From assembly GCA_024305405.1 (NCBI GenBank), contig JAKNDB010000107.1:3828501-3892500 (forward strand): a DNA stretch of 64,000 bases, written 5' to 3'. The notes below the pieces were generated by a model that did no database searches, was not told the DNA's origin, and saw only the letters and a program-made list of their open reading frames with translations. Within the stretch, counting starts at the first letter, position 1. Each line of letters begins with the position of its first letter. Source of the stretch: Dirofilaria immitis. Lineage: Eukaryota; Nematoda; Chromadorea; Rhabditida; Onchocercidae. This document shows positions 10,681 to 25,860 of the stretch, piece after piece. A program made the translations under genes and the position numbers.

Positions 10681-12609
10681 ATTATATAAATTATCAATCT
10701 TATAATGATATTACGAAAATTTACATACTGTATAGTGTTATTGAAAATAACATAACATTACGATTTATTTTATTTAAAAAATTTTTTTATTTGAAACGAA
10801 TTTCATAAATTAATGAATTATTATTTTAAAGAGATCTTCAGGACACATTAATTGGTTAATAGAAAAAAAGGGTTAATTAGATTATGAATGAGCTAACAGT
10901 TAGAATCATTATTATTTTTACAATAATTACATTATTAATTAATTGTGTTCTTGTTATTGCTTAAAATGAGTTATTATCGTAATCTTTCTATTTCTTAAAT
11001 TCTTATCAAAATACCTTTTACTCTAATCCAATTATTTCTTTTTCTAATTCAAAATTTAAAAAGTTATAATAAATTTAGTCGAATAAATAATTAATAAGGA
11101 ATTTGAAAAGTTTCATTCTAATTTTACTTTATATTTCAATTTTTAATTACAATATTATATAAGTTTTCCTGATCATTTACTTATCAATATCAATATATAT
11201 ATCATTTAAATTTTATCAAAAAATGCATTGTTAATATTGAAATTTAATTTCAGTATAGTAATGCAGTATAGATAATTGATTATTCGATATAACTAATTAT
11301 CACTATTTTGATCATAATCGATGATAGCATAAAACAGAATTATTATCATTTTTCCTTTCATATCAGTTCTAAATTTCAGAATTTTATCAAATTGGATATG
11401 CGTAATGATTGAAGAAAGTTTTAAAAATATTATTGGAATAATATTGAAATTTCTATTTTTCTTCGAGGAATAAATGACGATACCAAATTCATATAAAATA
11501 TATTAAATTGGAAGAAAGGTTACACAAAGAATTTGATTATTTTAATCAAAATTGATTGTTTATGATAAGAATCGATTATACCATTATTTTTGCAAGGATT
11601 CATTATTTATTAGAAATTATACAAAAATAGAATCTATCATTTATAAATACAAGGAAAATCTATTTATAATATTTTTATTTGATTGTTTAATTTTATTAGA
11701 ATATTATTGAAATAATTTTAATAATTAAAATAATTTTTGATAAATTATTTATTTCAGAAATTTAGGTATTTAATGTAAAATAAAAACTTATTCTTGTACT
11801 TTTTAGTAAAATTTAATAATTTTATTCAATTTAAATATTTTCTAGCCATAATAAATCTATGATAAAGAAATTAACTTTAAAGTAAAAATGCTGATAAAAA
11901 TTTATGTTTGAAAAATCTTTGCAAATTTTTTTTTGCCAAATCATAACTATATTTAAAAATGAGATAAAATTGTAATATTTGATTGATCAATTTAGCCTAT
12001 TTATTTTATTGATTTATTGGTGGAACAATTTTTGATAACAAATCATTCATTATTTGTTTCATTATTAAATATTAAATGAAAAACTTACCTACGTTTAAAT
12101 TTAAAAATTTTAATTGATCCAAATATTTTTATCATATCAATTTTCATATTGACAATAATATCAGTTTTCAAATATATAATTTTATTTCTTACATATTTAT
12201 CTATTTGAAAAATTTCTAATTTTTATGAAGAAATTTTTCAAAATCTTTTTATTATTAAAATATAATATATTTTTGAAGAGGAAAAAAACCAAATTTGAAT
12301 TAAATTTCTGAAAAATTCGATATTCTTTTGATTTAAGAAATTTTTGAAATATTATTGTTGTAATCTAAGAATTACATAAATATATCAAAAGTTTTGATAT
12401 AAATCTTCATGCTAAGCATTTAGCTTTAACAAGATGTCTCTAAATTGGATAAATGAATTTAAACGATTAATCGGATCGATTTGAAATTCAATTATCAAAT
12501 GTCGAGAATGACTAATCATTATTCACAAAGATGATTTGGTTGACAGTCGTGTCAAAATGCCCAGGATATTTCGGACGTTACAACAATTGGATTATCCAAT
12601 GCTCTAAAA

Positions 12610-12622
12610 TGGTCACTGGTCA
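12610..12622 (+). promoter_or_regulatory. DR1-like direct repeat TGGTCA-C-TGGTCA
   Basis: Two TGGTCA hexamers are separated by one base, the spacing bound by many nuclear receptor dimers (consensus half-site AGGTCA). They lie in a short less A+T-rich block 12540-12660, about 4.3 kb upstream of lim-4. Binding is only inferred. Confidence 0.25.
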
Positions 12623-12954
12623 CTATCCTCCATCCATCCTTCCTTCCTTCCTTCGTTTCCTTAATCTTTCCAATAAGCATAAACTTCTAATCGTTTCAAA
12701 ATTTGCATAGCTTTGAGCATAAGCCAAAAATAAAATTTAACTTTCTATTATCAAAGGGATTATCATTTATTTATTCAATCGATCGAAAAATCTTTTCATC
12801 CAGAATTTCTATATATTTAATTGATATATTTTATAATAATATCATAACTTAAGATTTTGATTACATTGCAATAATATGTATATATACGTGATGGTTTACA
12901 TTTTTTATTTAAATTTATTTTGATTAAATTTTATTAAATTTTTAATTTATTTAT

Positions 12955-13293
12955 TTAATAGTTTTTCATTATATATTTCAGGATTCTTGTCTCACATTTC
13001 AGGACATTAATTAGAATTTTATAATTGAATGCGAAGTTTATCTTTGATAGCTTTTCCATATAGGATAATAAATGTACCCGAGAATTCGTTGTAGTTATAG
13101 AATAACAATCAATAACATTATGGATTACTGCATGAAATACTTGGATTACCGTATATATGCCAAGGAAGGAAAGAGATGACACAATTTGGGGATAAAGGAA
13201 AAGAAATTTGATATCATGCAAATATGGATTCAGTAACATCAGCTTATCATTTAGTAATGCGTTAATTGTAGGTTTATTTAGCAAAATGGACAA
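12955..13293 (-). other. Isolated 112-codon open frame, unrecognised
   Basis: This is an uninterrupted frame starting MSILLNKPTINALLNDKLML in a patch less A+T-rich than its surroundings. A frame this long is somewhat unexpected here. I see no domain, signal peptide or splice partners, and the composition (Ile, Leu, Asn) is what chance A+T-rich sequence would give. Probably not a gene. Confidence 0.12.
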
Positions 13294-14476
13294 TATGGTA
13301 ATACATCCTAAATATCAACTATTATATATATCGTAATCGATACAATGGATAATTGAATGAAAGGTAATGATAGATAAATCTCAGGTAAAACAACACAGGG
13401 GGAGGGGGCATTCTAATCTGAATCATTTCCTGCAAATATTGTTATCAATGAAAATAATCAATTAAACAAAAGATGAATCAGTAAATCTCATGTAAAACAA
13501 AGGAAAGAAGTATCTTCAACGTAAACCAATTTCTGAATTTTTCATATCTATGTGATACGTAATTGAATTGGAAATGGCAAATCTCAGGTAAAGCAAAAAG
13601 AAGAAGAATTCTGAACGTGAACTAATTCCTGAGTATACTGTATCCGAGACAGCAAATAATTAAATATTTAATGGATAAATAGATTTCAGATAAAACTAAA
13701 AATGAATTGATGCAGTCCTTTTATAATATATATAGGTATTTCAAATTTCAAGCATTTAGAAGCCTTTAAAATCATTTATCAAATTATCTTACATCTTTTT
13801 ATCCTTTAAATTCGAAATTCAAAAGATTTGAATTTAAAATATCTTGAAAAAATAGTGTTCATTTAATTCATTGTTAATAATTCAATATATCATAATATAG
13901 TAAAATTTTAATAGCAAAGTTTTATTTTTCGATTAATTTAATACAATTATTTTTAATTAGCGTTGATCAATTTGACTTTGTAAATATAAAAATTTTTTTT
14001 TCAACACAAATTTATTATTATATAATAAGAATAATTTCTTATAATTAATTAAAGTGAATTAAATTATTGTTAATTCAACAAATTAATTGATAGTAACTTT
14101 TTATGAACTATCGAATGAAAGAAATAAATTTTTGAAAATCAAGCAAATTAATCAACGATATTACTTTATAAAAGCATCATAAACTTTGCTCAAATAATTA
14201 ATCTGCATTAAAAATATTTCGTTTCTTCCTAATAAACTACCGTACACTTATAAGCTATCGTATATCAATCCTAAAATCAATAAACGATAACTCATAAGCA
14301 TACAGTAACAAAAATAATTCCCATCATTTTCGTAGAAAATAAAATTATTGTTTTGGATAAATATAAGAAAAGAAAATGAAAAAGAAGACAAGAGATGATA
14401 AAAGTCGAGAGGCAACATCAAAAATATGCTAATGAAAAGGATTTTGTTTTTTTTTTCAAAGAAATGAAGTACCCTT

Positions 14477-14601
<125 letters not shown>

Positions 14602-14898
14602 TTGCATGTACAACACCACATATCACTTATCGGTTTTAGGATCATCTGCTACCATACAAATTGTTGCTCTTAACAAGAAAAAAAAGTGATAATCTGACAA
14701 AGAAATTTTTTTTGGGATAATATATTGTAGCAAAAATAAAAAAAATAAAGTTAAATTTGTAAAATTTATTACTTCGAATTATTTATTTTTTATTTGTTAG
14801 TTAAAACTATTTAAGAAATTAAAATGTTTGTTTATATTGATGAGAATAACAGTGAACATGATATGTGATATATTATTGTCAATTTCGGCATTGTGTTA

Positions 14899-15113
14899 TC
14901 AGCAGCTGAAATGATAATGTTGATTTGCTGGTAAAAGATTCCGGCATACTTTTCCTTAAACTTGTTTCATTGACCAAAGCAGATCAATCACTATGCGTCA
15001 AATTTATATCTCAATACATCCGTGATTTATCGGTCCTTTCTCCGGCAATTTCCGGTTATCTAATTAGAATATCATTAGATGATCCATGTATTCATTTTAA
15101 ATTAACCAGTTAA
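14899..15113 (+). other. Possible isolated exon or relic, unrecognised
   Basis: A TTATCAG at 14896-14902 is followed, after in-frame stops, by an open frame that reads LLVKDSGILFLKLVSLTKAD and FISQYIRDLSVLSPAISGYL, ending with TAA at 15111-15113. The block is clearly less A+T-rich than its flanks and has few homopolymers. I do not recognise the peptide, and no matching exons were found nearby. It may be an exon fragment, a decayed element or a conserved non-coding block. Confidence 0.2.
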
Positions 15114-15690
15114 TCGTTCGAGATTAATTCGAACTAAATGACAAAAAAATAGCACCATAGATTTTTATGAAACATTATCCTTGCTGGTGATTGAAAAATT
15201 GATTAAATTTCGAATTAATGTCGAGCATAATTTCAAATTAATAATATCAATCAAGTAATTTGAATTGAAATTAAATTTTTATGATGTATTTAGTTTTAAA
15301 CTATTCAATCAAACATTCGAGATTAATTCAAGAGTAAACGAAAAAAAGTAGTATCACAAAAAATTTATTCAATTTTTCGGAAAATATTGAAAAATTAAGT
15401 AATTATTTTTTTCCATGAAACATTATTCTTATTGGTAATTCGAGAAATGATAAAATCTCAAATTATGAATTAAATTGAATTAAAATTAAATTTTGTCAGC
15501 GAAGTAAAAAATATTTAATACTTGAATACCAAATGAAATAACAAAAAAAAATAAAAAACAAAAAGATTCATTTAAATCGTTAAAAACTGAGCAAATATTT
15601 ATTATTTATCTCATTAAATATAACTCTTATTGATAATTACAAAAATAGATTTTTATGCAAAAATAATTTGAAATATTTAATATTTTAAAT
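15114..15690. repeat. Degenerate tandem repeat, about 200-bp period
   Basis: CGTTCGAGATTAATTCGA at 15114 recurs as CATTCGAGATTAATTCAA at 15314. In both copies an ATGAAACATTAT-like block and a TTGCTGGTGATT/TTATTGGTAATT block follow. A third, weaker copy starts near 15520. Confidence 0.6.
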
Positions 15691-16229
15691 TTGAATTAAA
15701 AAAGTCGTTCGATCATTTCAAATTTATAATTCGATAAATAATTAATAATTAAGCATTGTTATTACTGCTAATTTAAGAAAAAAATAAAATTTTGAATTGT
15801 AAGTAATTTGTATTTGTTTAATATTCAAATTTGAAACGAATACAAATCAATCGATGAGCAATAATTTTATTCCACATGATGATGACCTTTTGTTGTTTAG
15901 CAGTTTTATCCAAACGATGACCTTTTATTGTTTATTTCTGGCCTTCTTCTATTCTTTTCTTTTTTTATTCATTGAAACGGAAATTAATTTGTTCAAAGTC
16001 ATTCCATTCATCAAACGATATTCTGTCATTGCTTTTTTTTCTCTACCTCTCTCTCTCTCTCTTTCTCTCAAAAGGATAAGCAAAAGTATAGTTGAATAAA
16101 ATATAAATTGAAAATATCAATGAAATGGACAAGAGATAGACACAACAAAAATAAAAAAATCGAAAATAATGATCGTAATAATGGAGAGAGATGAAAGATA
16201 TCAAGATATCATATATATAATATCAGTGA

Positions 16230-16560
16230 TGCATGTCGAAGAAAATGCAACAAATGTTTGATTATAGTTTATCCGATCGAATGGACACCTGCAATTTGTG
16301 CTAACCTTTCTCATGGAATGAACAACAGGTAATGGATAAATGGATGAGATCGGGCGGGTAAATCACTTACCCCACTCCGATGATAATTAAGAAATGTAAT
16401 GAGAAGAATTTAAGGAAAGAGAGGGAGAAAGAGAGTGAGAGAAAGAAAGAAAGGTAGGACGAAAGAAGTTCTTCTGTTAAATTACAATCTATTTCACCAA
16501 GGGCATCTCATTCATCGATCCTGTCGTGTAGCAATCGGGAAAAAAAAATCACCTACCTTT
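16230..16560. other. Less A+T-rich block, possible regulatory element
   Basis: It includes GATCGGGCGGGTAAATCACT (16350-16369), an E-box-like CAGGTA and a GATAA site. There is no open frame and no family resemblance. It stands out only by composition within the desert upstream of lim-4. Confidence 0.2.
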
Positions 16561-17340
16561 CTATTTTAAAATCATACCTTGTTTCGTTTTCTTCTCTCTC
16601 TCCCTCTCTTCTTTTTGATATCTCTCTCTTTCTTTCTTCCACCCTCTTTAAATTATTCATTGTTTGTTTTATTTATTATTTCAACAAGTTTTCTTTTTGG
16701 ATTTTTTTTTCTGGAATATTTATTTATATTTATTTGGCTTAATTAAAATGTAAATAAAATAAAAGTACAACTTTGAAGGCGTGGAATATTTTAAGAAATA
16801 TTTGATTTATTTAATATTAATTTATCTTTTCCATTCAATTCATTAATTTATTATATGCATAGATAGTAATATTAGAATTTGATTAACAGATAGCACAAAT
16901 TGTCAAAATATTAATGATAAATGATATTAAGTGATAGCAAATATCAAAATATCAATAAATGATATTAGACAAATATTTCAGAGTATCAATGATAAAGTGA
17001 TATTGATGGATAACAAATATTGTCGAAATTTAATGATGATTTTGAAATGCTAAAGTTAGATTAATAATGACAATAATTATTCTGAAAGATGAACATTAAT
17101 TATCATGCTTCAATAACGATAATACTGATAATAATAATAATGATAGTTGACGAATATTCATTTTTTATTAGTCTATTATAAGCATAAATAATAATTTTAG
17201 AAATCCAGTAGATAGCAAACATTATTAAAATATCAATGATAAATGATAAAATAAAATTTAAAATAATAAAATCAAGCTGATAATGATTGTAGTTATTCTA
17301 TACGATTATACTGACTATCATACCTAGATGATAATAATGA

Positions 17341-17381
17341 TAGTGATGACGATGATGATAATGATGATGATGATGATGAAG
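17341..17381. repeat. (GAT)n microsatellite
   Basis: About 13 imperfect GAT/GAC/AAT units. Confidence 0.85.
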
Positions 17382-19776
17382 GATTGTTGTTAAAGATGAT
17401 TTAATTGAATGATGTTTTTTATTGTTCATGTTGAACTATACATTCGTATTCATTTTCACGCCTGAAATAAAATATAAAATGGAAAATCATGTCCTAAAAC
17501 AAAAAAAAAATACAACCGGTTATTCAAGAGTCTGATCCTTGATGGTTTATATTAATATTTTTAATAATTCAAAACGATAGAATAGCAATTATTAGTCAAA
17601 CCAAAAGAAAATAAATAAACTAAGGTAATAAAAATTATCACTCTTTCACCTTTGCTCAACCTTTGGCCTAACTCATCTTCATTAATAATATAGAAAGATT
17701 TTTTTGAAAATATCCCTAAAGTTAAAATAAGAAGACACAATATAAAGTAGTTTGATGAAAAGGATGATTTAATGAAAGTAAAAAGTGCTGTTACTGTATT
17801 TCATTGTTTACCTTTGATGTTTGCAAAAACTTTTTGTTTATCTTAGGTAAAAGTAAAATATTTAATTTAACATTCTCCTGCCCTATTTTAATTACCATTC
17901 TATTTGAGCATCATTTATCGTTTTAAACTATCATTTTTCGTTTTTTCCTCTTTGTAATTTAATTCTATTCCTATTCTATTTTGTATTTTCTTATTCCTCT
18001 TTTTTAAAATTTTAAATTTAAAAAAAAAAACTAAAATTTATCCATTCTTTGTTCTATTATAATTTAATTTTATTTCTCTTCTATTCCTATATATTTTTTT
18101 ATTTATCCCTTCTAAATTTCAATTTTTAATACGATTTAGACTATATATTACTTAGTTATTTAATAGTTTTACTTTCGATAATAAAGTAATAATAGTATAA
18201 GAAAGAATAAATAAATCAATTATTAATCTAATAAAATGTATTTTATGCATAAATTATAATTTAAATGAATAAAATTAAACAAACATATTCTTATAATTAT
18301 ATTTAACAATTTCAATCCTTCTTTATCATAAAAATATAATAAGGTATTATTTAAAATTTAAAAGATAAAATTAAGAAATGAAAAAAATTGGAGTAAATAA
18401 TTATTTCATGAAAAGTTAATGAAATGATGAAATGAATAGTTTTTAATTTTTAATATAAATATCATTAATGAATAAGCTTTGGAATAAGTTTCTATGATTA
18501 ATTCAAATTCTGATGTACTTTTCGATATAACATAATTTGCCAATAGAAATACCGTTATTGTAAACATAATCAAGAATCACGACCAATCTATCCCTTCTTC
18601 TTCTTCTCACCATTTAGAGTGATGATTTCTCGAAATGTACGAATTATTTTACTTCTCATCATTTTCAAATAGCTACTCCTTTCCTCTTTTCTTCTATCCT
18701 TTTCAACCTTTTAATACGCTTGAAATGCCATTGACATTTTGATGAACAATAATTTTATTCCTTTCTTATCTTTTAAATTTTAATAACATTTTACTTAAGA
18801 AATGTTCCTATTTCAAATGTATTTATATTTTTAAAATTTTTTCCATCTTAAAATCCAAAATTTGAAATTATTTCTCACAAATTAGCTTTCTTCCTATTAA
18901 ATTTTAAGTTTTTCTTTACAAAATTTTAATATATTTAATTAATAAAAGAAAAATAAAAGTTAATTAATAAATTATTTCTTTGAGCATTTTTTTAGTTTAT
19001 TTTTAATTTAAAAAAAAATGAAAATTTTTAATTTTAGATCCTAAAATTTTACTGAATTTTCCATTTTTCTTTAGAAATATTTTGTTATCCTTTTTCGTAA
19101 TTTAATCATTGCAATGATGAATATTTCACAATAAAAAATGAATAAACGATTGATTATATTTGTCCAAAATTGACTGCTACAATATTGAAATATCAAATTT
19201 CAATTTATCAATTACTGATCACTAACAGATATAATTTCGCATAATTCTAATCGATCTTCATTTTGTCGATTTTCTTTAAACGCAATAAAAAATGAGGAAT
19301 TTTTTACATTTCAATGTTAACATCTTAAACTTGAAGATTAAACCTTTATTATGACAAATTTGATAACATATCAACGAACAGTAACAACCACAAGATCAAT
19401 AAGATAATTTTAATATATCTTTAAACAATTTGCCATATGAATCCTTATATTTTCTTTTATCAAAGGAATTCGTGATTTCAGCGATAATCATTAACATGAT
19501 AATAATAGCAACGAAAATGTATAAATAAAAGTGATGTTGATAGTAATATTAATTATTTTGATATTATCAAATGATAAAATGCATAACTGTTATTATTTCT
19601 TACCCATTGCGAAATATCGTATATCATTTTGATCAACAAAATTTATGCCATATATCATTCGTATAACATTACCTTACATATATAATATACTATATACTTC
19701 ATCTAATTTTGATGTTCTATATTATCTTTCCTTTATTTAAATATAATTAATAGTAATAATAATGTATATTAATAGT

Positions 19777-19777
19777 G

Positions 19778-19810
<33 letters not shown>
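19777..19810. repeat. (AAT)n microsatellite
   Basis: Eleven units, followed to 19885 by a looser mosaic of AAT, AGT and GAT triplets. Confidence 0.9.
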
Positions 19811-20013
19811 TCAGTAGTAATGATAATGACGATAATAATAATAATACTAGTAGTATTGATTATGATGATGATAGTAATAATAAGCAATGGTAGTAATAAT
19901 GAAATTTATAATCAAACATATTTTTATGTGCAAGAATTTTGAATTGTTTATTTATTTTGACATCTCATTAAATGAAATCTAAAGAAACAAAATTTTTATT
20001 AAATATTGAATAT

Positions 20014-20080
20014 TCATTCCATTCATTCATTCCATTCATTCATTCCATTCATTCATTCCATTCATTCATTCCATTCATTC
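20014..20080. repeat. 13-bp repeat CATTCCATTCATT
   Basis: About five copies of a unit built from CATTC and CATT, some 310 bp before the long ATT tract. Confidence 0.9.
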
Positions 20081-20388
20081 TTAATGGTAATTTTTCTTAT
20101 GTAATTACAATAATTCAATCATTACTTTTCATTTTTCATTTCTTTAACTTTTTTTCTCCTTTTGCCAATCCTTTTCGTCGATCAAATGCACCACTATTCA
20201 TCAATCGATTAACGTAATTGATCATTTTATTTTTCTTCCCTTTTTTTTCAATTTATTCTACTGAAATGATAATAATAATAAAGCAATAATAGTAGCAGTA
20301 GCTAGTAATTAGAGAAATTTACAATTGTAACAAACTAAAATATTCTATTCATTTCTCGGAATATTCACGTGTCATATCAGAGAAGTCA

Positions 20389-21168
<780 letters not shown>

Positions 21169-21419
21169 TTCATTTTAACCTATTTCATCAGAAATGTTCG
21201 TTAATTTTTCCAAATTTTCCGCTTAATTGATTAACTTTGTATAGAATGATTTGTTATCATTTATATCGATTGGACCTGAAATTGAAAATGAAAAATGTTT
21301 AATTTAACCTTGCATGTTTTATTCATTTTTCCTTTTTCTCCTCTAATTTTCACTTCTTTTGATAATAGAAATTAATTGTGCTTGGAAGGTTTGAAGAGCG
21401 AACATTACAGTACAATCAT

Positions 21420-21870
21420 TTTATATTTCAACTTTTTTATTTTCGTTATTTGACCTCTTTCTATTCCAATATTGATCAATTTTTTTATTTATTCTTTTTA
21501 TCATCTACATAATTGACGAATTTTTCATATTTGAATTCCTTTATTTGCTAATTCGTTTATTTGACCTCATCATCTTCATCTTTCAACGCTTGGATGAATT
21601 GTTTATTTAACCTTTACTTCCGCTTCCTGATTTTTCCCATTTTCGATATTGATGGTTTTTTTTACTTAAACTTTTTCATTTCAATAATTGGCGATTTATT
21701 TTACTTGATCTCTTTTTCTTCTACCTGATTTTTCCCATTTTCAATATTGATGATTTTTTTTTGTTTAACCTTTTTCACCTTCAATGGTTGACGAATTTTT
21801 CACTTCACTCGATTTCATTTTCCTGTTTCAATAATTGATGAATTTCTTATCAGATTTTAGAAACTTCAAT
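21420..21870. repeat. Degenerate tandem repeat (unit about 55-60 bp)
   Basis: It contains recurring blocks of the form TTTTTCCCATTTTCRATATTG followed by a T-run and a TTTAACCTTTTT or TTTGACCTC segment, at least six diverged copies. It starts about 250 bp after the ATT tract. Confidence 0.55.
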
Positions 21871-22599
21871 GTTGATAATTTAAACAGTAGGATTGTTTAT
21901 TGTTCATTCTATTTCAATTGATTTTAATCAAAATTTAAATCCTATTCCCTGTCATGTCACATAAAATTTGTTAGAGTTGGAAAAGATTAAAAATTTTGAT
22001 TTGCATAATTTCAATATCATATTTATCACAATAATTTCTTATTTCTCTTACAATTATATTAAAATTATTAAATCACAAGCATTTTTTTCTATAAAATCTT
22101 CGAGAGAAATCAAAATTTTATCATTTTGAAATTATTTGGATCAATTTCAATCAATAAATCTATCTCTCATTGCTGTATACATTTATGTAAATATATTTAA
22201 TAAAAATTGATGCAATTGTTTATATTATTTCTTAAAAAAATCATAAATCAAATTTTTTTCTTAAAAAGAAAAGATCTGGTTTCTGTAAGTTTTTCATTTT
22301 GTTTAATTTTCGTACTTTTCATCGATGATATAGTATGATATGATATGATATGTATGTACATGTGTGTGTATCCATCTTATCAATTCAAACAATATTGACA
22401 TACTTGAAATTGCTACGGTATCATTTATTTTTCTCAAATTCAGTTAATTGGATAATTAATTTTCTACTGATATTCCTGGATCCAATTTGTCTCCAATTTT
22501 CTTCGCACATTTATCGTTTTTTTTTTTTAAAAAGGAAAAACAAATATACTCATGATTATTGACCGACTGCCCGACTTTCCGCAATTTTATTCTACTTCT

Positions 22600-22850
22600 T
22601 TGCCATCATTTTCGACATCATCATCATTATCATTGTCATCGTCATACTGCCATCATGACTATCATCATGATTCATTATCTTTATATGGTCACTTATCATT
22701 ATAATGATTATCACTGTCGACAGTGTCATCATTATATTATTATATAGCCATTATCTTTATCATTATCATTATAATCAATAATAGTAGTGACTGAAGTGGA
22801 TGATCACAATAATAATGATAGTAATAATGATGATTATCATATTTATTGAT
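22600..22850. repeat. CAT/ATT-rich imperfect triplet region
   Basis: Imperfect ATC, ATT and GTC triplets on the plus strand turning into AAT/GAT triplets near 22780. The short open frames here are low complexity. Confidence 0.7.
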
Positions 22851-23472
22851 CGCCATAAAATGGAATTAATTTCTATCTTATCCAAACTGGATTATTTATC
22901 ATATCGGATAATCGATCCGAAATGATTTTTCAGGATTTAAATAATATTAGGACAGAAATTTATTTATATATTCGAAATATGGTCATCTACAATAATCCCG
23001 AATAACTCACTTTCCAATAATTTAAGGAAAATTTAAAAAGTTTGAAATTCTTATATCAATCAATCAATACATCTATCTTTAAGCGCTTCTCATGCTCGCT
23101 ATCTTCATTTTTTTTCGCTATCAATAATCACTTTGTGATATTATTAAATAAAAAAAAAAAAAAAACTAATATTTCTAAGTTTATTATATTTTGTGTTATT
23201 CACTGCTCTCATTAATTTTTGCAATAAAAAGAAGACGAAGAAATAGTTAAATTTAGATTAATTTGTATTGATGTAAACAAACCTCTCTTAATTAGGTCAA
23301 CAACCAATATGATATGATATTATTATTATCATTTCAGGTATTCTTTTCTAATTCATATAATTATTGTGCTATAATTGCTGTATGATAATTTAGTCTCATC
23401 TTGTCACATTTCTTTTTTTTTTATTTCAGATTGAGTATCGAAGCAAATATATGTTTATGTATAAATGCATAC

Positions 23473-23493
23473 ATATATATATATATATATATA
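23473..23493. repeat. (AT)n microsatellite
   Basis: About ten AT dinucleotides. Similar short AT runs occur at 47684-47703, 53346-53370 and 63311-63326. Confidence 0.9.
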
Positions 23494-23580
23494 GCCGAAT
23501 ATTTCTTATTTATTCCCTTCGTTTCGTTTTATTTTTCTTTCAAATAAATAATCAATTTTCAGTTTAGAGCTTTTTTTTCA

Positions 23581-23742
23581 TAATACCAATCACTATTAAT
23601 GTTATCATTAATACTAATTACTATTACTGTTATCATTAATATCATTAATACTAATTACTATTACTGTTATCATTAACATCATTAATACTAATTATTATTA
23701 ATGTTATCATTAATATCATTAATACTAATTACTATTATTGAG
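23581..23742. repeat. 37-bp minisatellite
   Basis: The unit begins ACTATTACTGTTATCATTAA and ends CATTAATACTAATT. There are about four copies with a few substitutions, the first lacking part of the unit. Confidence 0.9.
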
Positions 23743-25860
23743 GACGAATTAAAAAATTTGTTGTTTCGTATGAAGAAAATTTAATGTGACAGTAATTCTC
23801 AGTTAATATTTAAGCCTATTATAGTTATAACAGATTTTAATGATATCAGATTTTGAAAATTAATCAGTGATATCTTTTTAATTAGATTAAATCAATGTTT
23901 TATCTGACAATGATAGTAATCTTCTGTTTTTTATTACTAAGTTTCGATTTTTATTTATTTCTCTTCGATTTCATTAAAATATTATCTCATTAATCAAAAT
24001 TAATAATTAAAAATGTTCAATAAAATTTTAAATAAAATTACAAAAATAATTTAATACAATGTATGAATATCGCCTTAATTTCAATTAATTATTTATAATA
24101 GTTAATTAGGCCTAATTGTTTGACCTGTTTGCTAATCCAGTTTTAAATCGAGTGAAATAAAAGCATAAGATTGTATCCTAAGTTATATATTCCAGAAAAT
24201 TCGGATTACTGAAATATATTTTAATTGATGATAGAAATGAAATCTTATAATATATGAATTGAAGTTTTTAAATGGAAGGTGATAAGATGTATTCCACAAC
24301 AATAACAATAAAATAATGTTATTGGTTTTGTATCAATAAATCAATAAAACATTTTTAATATTGTTATTGTTATTATTATACAATATCAATAAGTAAATAA
24401 AATATATTATTATTATTGTAGCCATTTTTCCGTATCATAAACAGATATATTATTGTTTATCAAACATTCATTTAGATGAATAGTAAATAACGAATAATAA
24501 CATTCTGTTAAGTAGTCGAAATAAATCATATGATATTTCTCATTGTTTATTTACCATTGTTATCTTATCCTCATATACCTGTTCGCTAATCATTATTATC
24601 AATCAATATCAATTAATTTACATTCTTTTTCATTTTAACATTTTTACTTCGCAACTTTTGCAAATTTCAACTTTTTCTTTTGTTCCATTTTTCTTTCTTT
24701 TTTTTTCAAACTATTCAGATTTTGATGAAATAAAATTAAATTTATTCGAGAATTTCTATCGTTCTTTTCTTTCCTAATCTTTCTTTTTCCTTTTCATTTC
24801 ATTTCATTTTTTTCGAACAGATGATTTATGTTTAATTTCGACAGTTTCTTCTTTCTCTCACACTCCCTTTATCATATTCAATTCAATCCCTTCAATAACT
24901 TTGATAACAATTTTCATTATCATTTTTATCTTTTATAAATATTTATTTACACATCATATCATTTTGTCGTTTACTATCATTTTATATTTATTCCATATAT
25001 TTATGCTGAAATTTGTTCATTTTCAAAATTAATTTAATTTCCATATTATTATTATTATTTATTTACTTATTCATTTAGCAAATTTCCTACTTTTTCTATG
25101 CTTGTATTTTAATTTATTTATTTTTTAAAAATTCTTTTATTAATTTGATTCTGCCATACTCATTTAATAAACATTCATGGAAAAAATAAAATTTTCAAAA
25201 ATAAGCAAATAGTAATTTTCCTTTTTCCTTTTTTTCCCTCAACTTATATCTATCATTTATCTGTATAATATAAAATAAATAAATAATTCTATTTTTAGTT
25301 ATCAATTTTGTAATGAAATAATAAAAACATATAGTATAATATAATATTTATCCTTAATTTTATTCAATTTTTTTTGTTCCGCTAATTTATTTAATTAAAA
25401 AAATTTCCAATTCCAATTTCTGTTATATAAATTCTTTGATATATCTTTCTCCCATCTTTTTTTAACTTTCAGAAAATAATTTCAAAGTAAAATTATTCCA
25501 TTTCCAAATTTTACAATTATTTTATTTCTTTTAAAAATCAAACGAAATTTTTTTAGATACAATTGATATGATTAGTGATAAATTTAGAAGAAAAGAAAAA
25601 GGACAAAAGAAATATTAGTTGAATAAAATATAGCAAATAAGATAGATTATACGATATCGATTGTTGATTATATATGCAATGTTATAATATTTGAATAAGT
25701 AATCAATCTATTATATCGATTATTAATTAAAATGTGATAAGTAATAATTTAGCGCTGAAATTATTTTCCGATAAATATCTTATTTATTAAAATTTTTCGC
25801 CTATTTTTCGCCGACAAATAATACTAAATAAATAAATTGAACTATTATTGTTATTCTTTT

